Shown here: piece after piece, positions 1 to 8,358 of the stretch
Layout: every line of letters starts with the position of its first letter
How positions within the stretch are numbered: the first letter of the stretch is position 1
DNA from: Nitrososphaerota archaeon
GTDB lineage: Archaea; Thermoproteota; Bathyarchaeia; Bathyarchaeales; Bathycorpusculaceae
DNA: 42,474 nt
Direction: 5' to 3'
Assembly: GCA_031256395.1 (NCBI GenBank)
Contig: JAIRQQ010000069.1
Span: 1 to 42,474 of the forward strand
Program-made: the position numbers and the translations under genes
The notes under the pieces: generated by a model
Database searches by the model: none
Told to the model about the DNA's origin: nothing
Seen by the model: only the letters and a program-made list of their open reading frames with translations

Positions 1-582
1 AACTTCAATGTCTTCATAATCGCAACGACTGCAAGTAGTAGTTATTGAACCATCTGCCTCACAAGTTGCAGCTACAGTAACTGAAGAGAGATCGTGACCC
101 AGTGCCATTAATACTTCAGTATACCGCTCACCGTGTGTTTTGCATTCGTATGAAATGTACCCATCGTCTACGCAAGTCGGGTTTAGACGACCGACCTCAT
201 TCCAGTTGTGACCAGTTCCAATACCATCAATAATTCTTGGTGCACCATCTTTGCCTCCAAAATTATTGCCTTGTATAGGTACAAATAAGGTATAACCGCC
301 GATAGTAACATAGGCATTAAAAGTGCCGCTCCCAAAGTCTTTGGCGGGGACATCAACATGGATTGTTTCCACGTCATCCACATACAAAGTCACATGAAAC
401 CAGAGGTTACTTCCAGTTCCGGTTCTTTGAAGGTTAATCCTTATCGCATCGTTTTCTGTGTCATACAAATCCCAATTTGTTCCCGTATTCGCCGCCATTA
501 CCGACATAACAAACATCGATGAAACTAGCAGAGCTACGACAACCGCTATTGATATTTTTTTGAAGTCATTTGTTTTTATCAA
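1..582 (-). CDS. Secreted Cys-motif repeat protein, 3' end beyond window
   Basis: An open frame runs from 582 off the left edge (194 codons visible). It starts at TTG 582; a GTG at 606, directly after an in-frame stop, is the alternative. Residues 1-30 form a signal peptide: a KTNDFKK basic stretch, a hydrophobic SIAVVVALLVSSMFVMSVMA core, then a mature part starting near AANTG. A beta-rich ectodomain follows. From about residue 140 there is a pattern of paired cysteines (TCVDDGYISYECKTHGERYT, then ALGHD, then ATCEADGSITTTCSRCDYED). Such units, spaced by ALGHD, recur in surface proteins of gut Firmicutes and some archaea. The protein is probably exported and displayed on the cell surface. Its ligand cannot be read from the sequence, and its length is unknown because the C-terminus is missing. 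Confidence 0.75.
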   Translation of the reverse strand, partial: MIKTNDFKKISIAVVVALLVSSMFVMSVMAANTGTNWDLYDTENDAIRINLQRTGTGSNLWFHVTLYVDDVETIHVDVPAKDFGSGTFNAYVTIGGYTLFVPIQGNNFGGKDGAPRIIDGIGTGHNWNEVGRLNPTCVDDGYISYECKTHGERYTEVLMALGHDLSSVTVAATCEADGSITTTCSRCDYEDIEV

Positions 583-815
583 ATTTGGTTTCCTATCCGC
601 TATCACCTAACAGACAGGCAAGTAAGCAATACAACATACCTTAAAAAAGTTATTACAAAATAGCAAATACTTCAAACAAACAGTCATTACACACAAAAAT
701 ACAGTAAATCCACATACTCAATACACACTTATTAAGTAAAACTAATAAAACTCATAATTAACCTGCAGTACATAAAGCACAGTTCAAAGGCAATCGGAAC
801 TCTAAGTAGTAACTA

Positions 816-1040
816 TCACCCACTCTGGAGTAGCCTCTCCTCAGCCGCATTGACCAAATTTATAGTAACGCATACGTCATCTCTGCCTCTGAGCGGGTTG
901 GGAACACTGAATCTGGCGGTTATATATCGCAGAGTCAAAACATCAGCCGTTCTTTGGTTTGGATTTTTAGGATTTTGTAGATAAAAAATATCAAATACAC
1001 CATTACGGGAAACGACCGGGATACAGAGATATACGCATCG
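816..1040 (-). pseudogene. Possible gene remnant (74-codon open frame, no start)
   Basis: A stop-free frame of 74 codons lies between a TAA just upstream of 1040 and the TGA at 816-818. It has no ATG, GTG or TTG near its beginning. The translation has ordinary protein composition (for example NPLRGRDDVCVTINLVNAAE near the end) and could be the C-terminal scrap of a decayed gene. An open stretch of this length can also occur by chance. I recognise no family. Confidence 0.3.
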
Positions 1041-1162
1041 TTAATAATGTGTGTAGTCAATGGAAATTTATCGAATCTCTAAATGCCAACTCAAGTGTAT
1101 TAGCGTTTTATGGTCAGTGAAGAGTCTTAGGAGGTTGTGATCGAATTTTTTGGTTATCGATA

Positions 1163-1321
1163 CAGACTGCGCAAAAACACTCGCCTTCAAGAGCCATCGT
1201 TTGTTTTCTTGCTAATTTTAACGTATTCATTTCAACTTTTCACAATTTTTGCATTAATGCAATTAACTCTTCCAAAAAACTGTGGCGTGGCTGTGTGAAG
1301 TATTCGTTATTGCGCAGTCTG
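1163..1321. mobile_element. 159-bp MITE-like element with terminal inverted repeats
   Basis: The left end reads CAGACTGCGCAA and the right end is its exact reverse complement (TTGCGCAGTCTG), with further imperfect similarity inward (AAAAC against ATAAC). The tetranucleotide GATA directly flanks both ends (1159-1162 and 1322-1325), as expected for a 4-bp target-site duplication. The interior has no gene of useful size. The same termini bound the 1.84-kb segment at 25298-27133, so this looks like a non-autonomous derivative of the same transposon family. It lies 57 bases beyond the end of hisI. Confidence 0.7.
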
Positions 1322-1377
1322 GATAGTAGAATAGAGAAAAACGCATTTTTCAAAAATGAGGTTAGTGTGAAGTTTTG

Positions 1378-1719
1378 TTAGAGTAGTTGGTTGTAGAAGC
1401 AACTGTTTTCTCCGGTGTGACATGCGGGGCCGGTTTGTTCGACTAGATATAGTAGTGAGTCATAGTCGCAGTCTGTGCTTACAGAGATTATTTTTTGTGT
1501 GTTTCCGCTGGTTTCTCCTTTTATCCAGATTTCGTTTCGGCTACGGCTCCAATAGGTTGCTTTTTTGGTCTTAAGGGTCAGTTCCACGGCTTCTTTAGTG
1601 GCATAGGCCTGCATCAAAACGGTTTTGGTTTTGGCGTCTTGGGTTATAACGGGGATGAGTCCGTTTCCTTTTGTGAAATCTAGTTTTTTGAGTAGTTCGT
1701 TTGGTGTTATTATTGTCGT
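1378..1719 (-). CDS. hisI: Phosphoribosyl-AMP cyclohydrolase HisI
   Basis: This enzyme opens the adenine ring of phosphoribosyl-AMP, the third step of histidine synthesis. Typical family motifs are present: KGETSGNTQ, the metal-site segment [10 protein letters not shown] and the zinc cysteines of [12 protein letters not shown]. The protein ends shortly after, so it is a cyclohydrolase only; no HisE (pyrophosphohydrolase) part is fused and no hisE is seen nearby. Homology demands an N-terminus ahead of the first ATG (1617), since [20 protein letters not shown] matches the usual HisI beginning. That stretch has no ATG, GTG or TTG. In-frame candidates are ACG 1719, ATA 1713 and ATA 1710, downstream of a GGGGGTGA ribosome site inside hisF. 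I chose ACG 1719, which overlaps the hisF end by 10 bases. It is the last gene of the his operon. Function is sure, start is not. Confidence 0.87.
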   Translation of the reverse strand, partial: TTIITPNELLKKLDFTKGNGLIPVITQDAKTKTVLMQAYATKEAVELTLKTKKATYWSRSRNEIWIKGETSGNTQKIISVSTDCDYDSLLYLVEQTGPACHTGENSCFYNQLL

Positions 1720-2516
1720 ATGGTCACCCCCATTTTGTGTAGGTAGTCTTTGACTTTTGGAATGGGACAGTTGTTGTAGTGGAAAATTGAGGCGGCCAGT
1801 GCGGCATCAGCTTTGCCTTCTGTGAATACGTCATAGAGGTGTTTGGGTTCTCCGGCTCCACCGCTTGCAATTATAGGAACATTAACACGCTCACTTATAT
1901 TGCGGGTCAATTCAAGATCGTAACCATCTTTGGTCCCATCTTTGTCCATAGAGGTGATTAAAAACTCCCCGGCGCCTAATTTTTCGGCGTTGGTGGCCCA
2001 TGTTAGGGCGTCTATACCTGTGGGTTTTCTGCCGCCGTAGGTGACGACTTCAAACCAAACGGTGCCCTCGGTGGTTTTTACTGTATTTTTTGCGTTGGTT
2101 GGGGTGTTGGGGTTGCGTTTGACGTCTATGGCACAGACGACGCATTGTCGTCCAAAGGCATCAGCTAGCTCAGTGATTAGGTTGGGGTTTTCGACTGCGG
2201 CTGTGTTAACAGAGACTTTGTCAGCTCCACTACAAAGAATTAGCCGGGCATCAGATACACTTCGAATACCCCCGCCAACTGTGAAGGGTATGTTGATTGT
2301 TTTTGCGACATCTTGGACGTATTTGCGCATGATGTCGCGTTTTTCACTTGAGGCGATAATGTCTAAAAAGACCAACTCATCGGCACCATCGTCACTGTAG
2401 CGTTTGGCCATTTCGGTTGGGGCGCCGGCTGATTTGGGGTTTTGAAAGTTTATGCATTTAACAACTTGGCCGTGGTCGACATCGAGGCATGGTATGATTC
2501 GTTTTGCTAGGGGCAT
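1710..2516 (-). CDS. hisF: Imidazole glycerol phosphate synthase cyclase subunit HisF
   Basis: HisF is the (beta/alpha)8 cyclase that uses ammonia delivered by HisH to convert PRFAR into imidazole glycerol phosphate and AICAR. At 268 residues it has the family's normal length. Catalytic aspartates are in place: [12 protein letters not shown] near residue 11 and CAIDVKRN near 130. The phosphate-binding GGG/GGIRS and ASGGAGEP loops are present. It sits 4 bases after hisA and overlaps the nonstandard start region of hisI. An internal insert (residues about 133-147, rich in N and T) is slightly longer than in common bacterial forms. Confidence 0.97.
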   Translation of the reverse strand: MPLAKRIIPCLDVDHGQVVKCINFQNPKSAGAPTEMAKRYSDDGADELVFLDIIASSEKRDIMRKYVQDVAKTINIPFTVGGGIRSVSDARLILCSGADKVSVNTAAVENPNLITELADAFGRQCVVCAIDVKRNPNTPTNAKNTVKTTEGTVWFEVVTYGGRKPTGIDALTWATNAEKLGAGEFLITSMDKDGTKDGYDLELTRNISERVNVPIIASGGAGEPKHLYDVFTEGKADAALAASIFHYNNCPIPKVKDYLHKMGVTIRQ

Positions 2517-2520
2517 ATTG

Positions 2521-3264
2521 TTAGGGTCCTATGGTGGTTAGTGCGTCTCTTAGGGTGAAGCGGTTTTCGTAGAGGGCTTTGCCGATGACGGCGCCTTTGC
2601 AGTTGATTGTTTTTAGTGCGGCTAAATCAGCTATGGAGCCTATGCCGCCTGCGGCGATTATGTTGGTGTTTGAGGATTGTTGTACGGCGTCGGTGAGGGT
2701 TTGGATGTCGGGGCCGTTTAGCATGCCGTCTTGTGCGATGGAGGTTATGAGAAATGTGTGTACCCCTAGTTGGGTGTATTTGTTCAGGGCTTCGTCTACG
2801 GTCATGGGAGTCTCAGTTTGCCAGCCATCGACCATGATGTGGCCGTTGCAGTTATCTAGGGCGACTATGACGGTGTCATCGCCAAATGTTCTTTGGATTT
2901 TTGTGATAGCGGAGGGGGCGCTAAAGGCTAGTGAGCCCAAGATGACTTGGGTGACGCCTACTTGGAGCAGGCTCTCGGCGACTTCGTAGCTGCGTATGCC
3001 TCCGCCGACTTGGAGGGGTAGATTGGTTATGTTTTTTGCGATCTCGGCAATTACGGTGCGGTTGTCGCCTATGCTAAAGGCTGCGTCGAGATCGATTATG
3101 TGGAGTTTGCCTGCGCCCTCGCTTTGCCAGCGTTGAGCGGCTTGGAGGGGGGTGCCGAATTGGGCTTCGTAGGTTTTGGCGGTTTCGGCGGCGCCTTGGG
3201 TTAAGCGGACTATTTTTCCGCCCATTAGATCAATTGCGGGTATTAACTGCATATTGTTTGTCAC
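2521..3264 (-). CDS. hisA: ProFAR isomerase HisA
   Basis: HisA performs the Amadori rearrangement of ProFAR to PRFAR in histidine synthesis. This 247-residue TIM barrel has the N-terminal IPAIDLMGGKIVRL segment with the catalytic Asp, GGGIRSYE, and TSIAQDGMLNGPD, where the second acidic residue follows the altered TSI (TDI is more usual). The C-terminal phosphate loops AAGGIGS and GKALYE are present. The annotated start is GTG 3264, immediately after the hisH stop; an ATG at 3252 (MQLIPAID) is equally plausible. It is co-transcribed with hisH and hisF. Confidence 0.96.
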   Translation of the reverse strand: MTNNMQLIPAIDLMGGKIVRLTQGAAETAKTYEAQFGTPLQAAQRWQSEGAGKLHIIDLDAAFSIGDNRTVIAEIAKNITNLPLQVGGGIRSYEVAESLLQVGVTQVILGSLAFSAPSAITKIQRTFGDDTVIVALDNCNGHIMVDGWQTETPMTVDEALNKYTQLGVHTFLITSIAQDGMLNGPDIQTLTDAVQQSSNTNIIAAGGIGSIADLAALKTINCKGAVIGKALYENRFTLRDALTTIGP

Positions 3265-3873
3265 TTACCGTACTATTATTTTTGCAAAGTTTTTGAGTAT
3301 TTGGATACCTGCTTCGCCGGATTTCTCAGGGTGGAACTGGGTGCCGTAAATATTTTTTTGGGCGATAGCAGAGGTGAAGGTTTGGCCATAATGTGTTTGT
3401 GTGGCCACTATGGTTGGGTCCTCGGGATTAGGATAGAGGGAATGAACGAAATATACGTAGGTGCCCTCTGTGATGTCTTCGAGGAGCTCAGTTGGTTTTT
3501 TGATGTTTAGGGTGTTCCATCCCATGTGAGGGACTTTTACTGTTGTTGTGGGGAGTTGTTTGACTTCTCCTTTGAAGAGTGCGAGGCCTTCTCCGGGTCC
3601 TTCTTGGCTTGTTTGGAAAAATAGCTGCAGGCCGAGGCATATGCCAAGTATGGGGGTGCCTTCTTTGGCTTTGGTGTGCAACGTTTCTTTTACGGGCGCT
3701 AGTTTTTCTAGGGAGGCGGTAAAGTTGCCTACGCCGGGTAGGGCGATGGCGTCTGCTTGGGTTAGGTCTTCTTTGGTGGTGGCTATGGTGGTGGTTAATC
3801 CGGTTTTTTCTAGGGCGGTTTTTAGGCTTAGGAGGTTGCCTGCGCCGTAGTCAAATATGGTTGTGTTGGCCAC
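3265..3873 (-). CDS. hisH: Imidazole glycerol phosphate synthase glutaminase subunit HisH
   Basis: This class-I glutamine amidotransferase feeds ammonia to HisF. The nucleophile Cys79 lies in GICLGLQLFF; His181 and Glu183 of GTQFHPEKSG complete the triad. The oxyanion-hole strand PGVGNF is at about residue 46-51. The length of 202 residues is normal. The start is GTG 3873, directly abutting the hisB stop (TAAGTG), and the stop abuts hisA. Confidence 0.96.
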   Translation of the reverse strand: MANTTIFDYGAGNLLSLKTALEKTGLTTTIATTKEDLTQADAIALPGVGNFTASLEKLAPVKETLHTKAKEGTPILGICLGLQLFFQTSQEGPGEGLALFKGEVKQLPTTTVKVPHMGWNTLNIKKPTELLEDITEGTYVYFVHSLYPNPEDPTIVATQTHYGQTFTSAIAQKNIYGTQFHPEKSGEAGIQILKNFAKIIVR

Positions 3874-4449
3874 TTAGATGACTCCTTTGCTACTAGGCAC
3901 GCCTTTGCGTCTTGGGTCAAGAGTTGTTGCTTGGCGCAGTGCAAGTGCGAGGGCTTTGGTTGCGGCTTCGGCTTTGTGGTGGTCGTTGCTGCCATATAGA
4001 ACCAAGATGTGAATGTTTGCTTGGAGGGTTTGAATGAGAGATTCAAAGAAGTGCACGATGTCTTCGGTGGGCATGTCTTCTATTTTTTTGCCTTTGAGTT
4101 TGAGGTCAAGTTTGCCATAAGGCCGTTTGACTAAGTCAACTGCGGCAAAGGCTAGGGAGCAGTCCATGGGTGCGGCGGCGCTTCCAAAGCGGGTGATGCC
4201 TTCGCGGGTGCATAGGGCTTTGTTTAGGGCTTCTCCTAGGCCCAAGGCGAGGTCTTCTACGCAGTGGTGCACCAAGTCCCCCTCAACAGAGGCGGATATG
4301 TCAATTAGGCTATGGGTGGCCAGAGAGGTTAGCATGTGATCAAGAAAGGGCACCTTGGTAGAGGTGGTGGCTTTGCCTTCTCCGTCCAAGTTGACACTAA
4401 CACAAACGTTTGTTTCTTTGGTTTTACGCTGAACCTCTTGAATTCTCAT
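3874..4449 (-). CDS. hisB: Imidazoleglycerol-phosphate dehydratase HisB
   Basis: This is the monofunctional dehydratase that makes imidazole acetol phosphate. The two duplicated metal-binding signatures are intact: HHCVED at residues 61-66 and NDHHKAEA around 157-164. DHML and ATHS of the first repeat are also present. At 191 residues it matches archaeal monofunctional forms; no phosphatase domain is fused. Its ATG lies inside the 3' end of hisC (26-base overlap), which implies translational coupling. Confidence 0.96.
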   Translation of the reverse strand: MRIQEVQRKTKETNVCVSVNLDGEGKATTSTKVPFLDHMLTSLATHSLIDISASVEGDLVHHCVEDLALGLGEALNKALCTREGITRFGSAAAPMDCSLAFAAVDLVKRPYGKLDLKLKGKKIEDMPTEDIVHFFESLIQTLQANIHILVLYGSNDHHKAEAATKALALALRQATTLDPRRKGVPSSKGVI

Positions 4450-5575
4450 TGGTTTTTTCTCCTTCTTGAATTTGTTTTAGTGCCTCAATTAGTTTAGCAT
4501 TCATCTGGGGCAGGCCCACAGTTATGCGAAAGCAGTTCTCATATTGTAATAGTTTGCCCCATTTTTTTAGTATGATGCCTCGTTTAAGCAGTTTGGTGTA
4601 GAGTTGGTCTGCGGGGGTTTGGGTGTTTATGAGCACAAAGTCTGCTTGGGAGGCAAAGGCTTGGATGCCTTGGATTTGGTTTAGTTGTTCTATGAGATTT
4701 GTGCGCTCAGTTATAAGTGCTGAGACGGCACTTTGGGCTATGGTGATGTTTTCTAGCATTTTTATACCCATGCGAATAGAGAAGCCGCTCACAGGGTAGG
4801 GCAGAGGCGCTTTATCGCGCAGAATCTTGGCTAATTCGGGATTGGCCACCGCATATCCTAATCGCAACATGGCTAGACCAAAAGCTTTGGAGAAGGTGCG
4901 CAGAATAATCATATTGGGAAAATCTTCGATGCGTGAGATAAAGCTATAATCGGCAAATTCGCCATAGGCTTCATCTAAAATCACAATACCCGGAAAAGCA
5001 CGGACTAGTTTTTCGATGTCGTTTGGGTTTAGTTGGTTTGCGGTGGGGTTGTTGGGTGAGCACAAATAGAGTAAGCGCGTTTTCTCTGAAATTGCTCCAA
5101 GCAGGGCGTTTAGATCAAGTGGAAAGTCAGCATTTAGGGGGATTTCGAGGTATTGGCCGCCTTGACGCTTAACACAGAGCCGAGGAATAGCAAAAGAGGG
5201 CGTGAAAGCCACAGCTACATCGCCGGGTTCAATGAATAGCCGTACCATACGATCAATCAGCTCATCCCCGGCATTGCCTACTACTAAAAAGTCCTCAGAG
5301 ACCTTGAGGTGCTGGCCTAGTTTTTGGCGTAGTTTGATTTCTTCGTCCTCAGGATACATGCGCAGATCGATTTCGTCACAGAGCTGTTTCATAATAGCGG
5401 TTTGTTTTGTGCGGTCGATGTAGAGGTTTTCGTTGAAATTGAGCTTAACAATCTCAAGCAACCCCACGCCTAATTGATCGGATAGACCCTCGGGTGTGAC
5501 GCCGGCGCTGTAGCAGTCAATAGTGTTTAGTTTGGCCAATTTTTCATCTAGCCAAACACGGTAGGAGGTGCTCAT
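4424..5575 (-). CDS. hisC: Histidinol-phosphate aminotransferase HisC
   Basis: This PLP enzyme of fold type I converts imidazole acetol phosphate to histidinol phosphate. The PLP lysine is K230 in RTFSKAFGLAMLRLGY. SPNNPT (about 173-178) and DEAYGEF (about 201-207) are the usual cofactor contacts. I chose ATG 5575 (MSTSYRVW), which overlaps the hisD stop in an ATGA arrangement and gives 383 residues; a longer frame to 5680 adds an arginine-rich leader that only mirrors hisD in another frame. The 3' end overlaps hisB. Confidence 0.95.
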   Translation of the reverse strand: MSTSYRVWLDEKLAKLNTIDCYSAGVTPEGLSDQLGVGLLEIVKLNFNENLYIDRTKQTAIMKQLCDEIDLRMYPEDEEIKLRQKLGQHLKVSEDFLVVGNAGDELIDRMVRLFIEPGDVAVAFTPSFAIPRLCVKRQGGQYLEIPLNADFPLDLNALLGAISEKTRLLYLCSPNNPTANQLNPNDIEKLVRAFPGIVILDEAYGEFADYSFISRIEDFPNMIILRTFSKAFGLAMLRLGYAVANPELAKILRDKAPLPYPVSGFSIRMGIKMLENITIAQSAVSALITERTNLIEQLNQIQGIQAFASQADFVLINTQTPADQLYTKLLKRGIILKKWGKLLQYENCFRITVGLPQMNAKLIEALKQIQEGEKTNENSRGSA

Positions 5576-6876
5576 TGTTGAAATCTCGCCTCGATGGCTT
5601 TGGAGTGATTGGGCAGGTTTTCGGTATCTGTTAGGATTTTTACGTTTGTGCGGACTTTTTCTAGGCCTTCTTTGGAGCATTCTGCTATGCTGACTCGGCG
5701 CATAAAGTCGATAACTGAGAGCACAGAAAACGATTGGGCAAAGCCGCCGGTGGGTAGGACGTGGTTGGTTCCGCTGGCATAGTCGCTTAGCGGTACTGGG
5801 CTGTAGGGGCCTATTAGGATTAAGCCGGCAATGAGTTGTTTGGCAAGGGTTTGGGCATTGTTGGTCAGAACTTCTAGGTGCTCGGCGGCAAATTGGTTGG
5901 TTAGTTTGACTGCTTGATCTATATCATCAGTGCAGACGATGATAAAGCCATATTTTGTTAGGGATTCAAGAATTTTCTCAGCTCGGGGTGCTGTGGTTGC
6001 TATTTGGGTGATCCAGTTTTGTACGTCTTGGGCTAGTTTTGGGGAGGTTGTGATAAGGGCTGAGATGCTATCGGTGCCGTGTTCGGCTTGGGAGATTAGA
6101 TCATAGGCGATTAGGCGGGGATCTGCGTATTGATCGGCTATGATGAGTACTTCGCTTGGTCCTGCGGGCATGTCTATGGCAGTGTCTTGGGAGACTTGGA
6201 CTTTGGCGGCTGTGACGTATTTGCTTCCGGGTCCAACTATTTTGCGCACTGGAGCTATGGTTTGGGTGCCATAGGCTAGAGCGGCTATGGCTTGGGCGCC
6301 TCCGATTCGATAGATCTCGTTTATGCCGCATATGTCAGCGGCGACAAGTACCAAGGGGTTGACTGTGCCCTCGGCATCAGAGGGAGAGCAGATTACGATG
6401 CGTTCTACACCGGCGAGTTTAGCAACCAGTGCAGTCATTATTACGGTGCTTGGGTATGCGGCTTGGCCGCCTGGAATATAGCAACCAACGCTTTGCAGAG
6501 GCTGCAACAATGTTTTTACCATGATGCCCTCGTTGAAGACTTGAACCTCAGTTTGGTTGAGGAGCTGTTTTTGAAATATGCTGACACGCTGTTTCATGAA
6601 CTCGATGGCGTTTATTTGTTGTTTTGTGACTTGTTGGTAGGCTTCTTTTATTTCTTGAGAGCTAACGCGCAAAGTGGAGGGGGTGAGGGTTGCTTTGTCG
6701 AATTTTTGGGCGTACTCTATGAGTGCTTGGTCACCCTCGGCTCGGACGCGGTCTATGATGGTTTTTACGGTTGTTTGGAGCTCCGCTTGATTTTGATTGG
6801 TTTGTTGACGACTAAACCAATCAGGGGGCAACTGATTTGCGTTCCACTGTCTTATTAGGGTTGGTTGGTTTTGCAT
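5572..6876 (-). CDS. hisD: Histidinol dehydrogenase HisD
   Basis: This NAD- and zinc-dependent enzyme oxidises histidinol to histidine in two steps. Seen are DMPAGPSEVLIIAD, the zinc-site segment SQAEHGTDS, the catalytic region QFAAEHLEVLT, and the downstream GTNHVLPT ligand histidine. The length of 434 residues is standard. Its ATG lies inside the hisG 3' end (22-base overlap) and its stop overlaps the hisC start. Confidence 0.96.
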   Translation of the reverse strand: MQNQPTLIRQWNANQLPPDWFSRQQTNQNQAELQTTVKTIIDRVRAEGDQALIEYAQKFDKATLTPSTLRVSSQEIKEAYQQVTKQQINAIEFMKQRVSIFQKQLLNQTEVQVFNEGIMVKTLLQPLQSVGCYIPGGQAAYPSTVIMTALVAKLAGVERIVICSPSDAEGTVNPLVLVAADICGINEIYRIGGAQAIAALAYGTQTIAPVRKIVGPGSKYVTAAKVQVSQDTAIDMPAGPSEVLIIADQYADPRLIAYDLISQAEHGTDSISALITTSPKLAQDVQNWITQIATTAPRAEKILESLTKYGFIIVCTDDIDQAVKLTNQFAAEHLEVLTNNAQTLAKQLIAGLILIGPYSPVPLSDYASGTNHVLPTGGFAQSFSVLSVIDFMRRVSIAECSKEGLEKVRTNVKILTDTENLPNHSKAIEARFQQ

Positions 6877-7856
6877 TGGTCGTCGGTTCTCCGGGCAATC
6901 TCGTCAAGTGCTAGCACCTGGCGTGGTTCAAACACCACTAACCCCTGGGCAAGACGACGGATTTTGGGAAGTATGCCTAGGAAACAGTCTTTCTCAATGA
7001 CCGTGTTGACACCTACCCAACCCTCATCGGCTAGGGGACATATAGTTGGATTTTTAAGGGAGGGGAGTTCGGTTAGCAGGGTTTGGAGGTTTTCTTTTTT
7101 GACATTAACAAATATGTGTATACGCTTTGAACCATCGACAACGCCTTTTAGCAGAGCCACAATGTCATAGATTTTTTCTCGTTTCTGGGGATCTTGGAGA
7201 GCTTTTTTATTGGCAATAAGTATAGCAGCAGATGTGAGAACCGTATCAATTATACGCAATCCGTTGGCTTCTATGGTGGTTCCGGTTTCGGTTACATCCA
7301 TGATGCAGTCGCTGTTTTCTGGGGGTTTGGCTTCTGTGGCACCAAAAGAGAGAAAGATTTTAGCTTTCGGATTATCGCCCTTTCGCCACCAAGGCGTAAC
7401 CAACACAGGATCACTCTCACCAAAACGCGCTTTGTACTCAGGAGTACTTTTGAGATACTCAGAGGCAATATTGAGATATTCTGTGCTGACGCGGAAGTTT
7501 TTGCCCTGACTCCAAATAGACTCCATAAACTGACCCAAGGTGGTGCCTGCGGGAACACTTTTAGGCACTGCAATAACTAGGCGGATTTTGCCGTACTCGA
7601 GGTTTTGAAGAATCTCAACATCAGCACGGTTTTCTTTCACCCAGTCCTCACCTGTGATACCTATATCTTGGAGACCTTCGCTGACAAACACAGGGATTTC
7701 TTGGGGCCGCAATACTTTCATCTCAAGCTGGGGGTCATTTATGCTTGGACGATAAGTACGATCGGTTCCGCCGAGTTTGAAACCTGATTTTGAAAAGAAT
7801 TCTGCGGTTGCTTTTTCTAGGGAGCCTTTGGGTATGGCAAATTTTAATTTATCCAT
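6855..7856 (-). CDS. hisG: ATP phosphoribosyltransferase HisG, long form
   Basis: HisG commits PRPP and ATP to histidine synthesis. The N-terminal periplasmic-binding-protein-like catalytic part begins KFAIPKGSLEKATAEFF, and the PRPP loop region is DVTETGTTIEANGL. Residues from about 235 to 320 form the ACT-like regulatory domain that marks the HisZ-independent long form, normally inhibited by histidine. At 333 residues it is somewhat longer than usual because of a charged tail. ATG 7856 is preceded at 6 bases by AGGTGA, so this is the translation start of the first gene of an eight-gene operon. Confidence 0.96.
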   Translation of the reverse strand: MDKLKFAIPKGSLEKATAEFFSKSGFKLGGTDRTYRPSINDPQLEMKVLRPQEIPVFVSEGLQDIGITGEDWVKENRADVEILQNLEYGKIRLVIAVPKSVPAGTTLGQFMESIWSQGKNFRVSTEYLNIASEYLKSTPEYKARFGESDPVLVTPWWRKGDNPKAKIFLSFGATEAKPPENSDCIMDVTETGTTIEANGLRIIDTVLTSAAILIANKKALQDPQKREKIYDIVALLKGVVDGSKRIHIFVNVKKENLQTLLTELPSLKNPTICPLADEGWVGVNTVIEKDCFLGILPKIRRLAQGLVVFEPRQVLALDEIARRTDDQCKTNQP

Positions 7857-7862
7857 AAATTT

Positions 7863-7868
7863 TCACCT
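7863..7868 (-). promoter_or_regulatory. Ribosome binding site of hisG
   Basis: AGGTGA on the minus strand, 6 bases ahead of the hisG ATG, matches the archaeal anti-Shine-Dalgarno core. It fixes the start of the his operon. A TATA-like GATATAA sits at 7881-7887, too close to this site to leave a normal leader, so the real promoter may be further upstream. Confidence 0.6.
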
Positions 7869-8212
7869 AAACATTTAGAGTTATATCTAAGGGTTTTTTG
7901 TTTTGCAAAAACGCTCTGTTGTGGAACTGTGCCCAATTTACAATAACAAATCGACACTAAGCTTTCAATGAAGGCAATCGCCTTGTATGAACGCAATTCC
8001 TCATCATACGTCACTAAAGACACCACAACAGCTGACTCCCTAATAAATTATCGCATCAATACTAGGCTAAATCCTCATACCAAGTACTGCAAAGCTATTT
8101 TTAGAGAGGCAACCTCTTTTAAAAACACTAAATAGATAACCCGCATATAAACAAAACGCGAAACCAACAACAAAAAACCAGCAACCAACCACAAAAACCA
8201 AACGGCCACATT

Positions 8213-8227
8213 TGTTAGATTCTAACA
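8213..8227. promoter_or_regulatory. 15-bp inverted repeat, possible operator
   Basis: TGTTAGA, one central T, then TCTAACA form a perfect dyad in otherwise featureless DNA. It lies 146 bases ahead of the abrB-like gene and 357 bases ahead of hisG. It is too short and loop-poor for a terminator, so a repressor site is possible. The partner protein is unknown. Confidence 0.3.
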
Positions 8228-8358
8228 CAGACCAACATAAAAAAGTAAAATCAACAGCTACATGGTTAAAACGCTGATTTGAGCATTACAACACGAAGTA
8301 AAGTTACTAAAAACTTAACAGCTCAAGGAATGAACTTAGTGTAAGACAGTGTTGTAGT

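Larger units (their letters stand above)
7857..8358. other. Non-coding region between hisG and the abrB-like remnant
   Basis: No convincing gene is seen in these 500 bases. They are rich in A-runs on the plus strand. They contain the hisG promoter region at the left end and one perfect inverted repeat, TGTTAGA-T-TCTAACA, at 8213-8227. Confidence 0.5.

Noticed and set aside
183-383. 66-codon frame beginning MWMTWKQSM
   Set aside because: It overlaps the well-supported secreted-protein frame in another phase and has no supporting signal.
7844-8026. 60-codon minus-strand frame overlapping the hisG start
   Set aside because: It covers the hisG ribosome site and promoter area and has no recognisable content.
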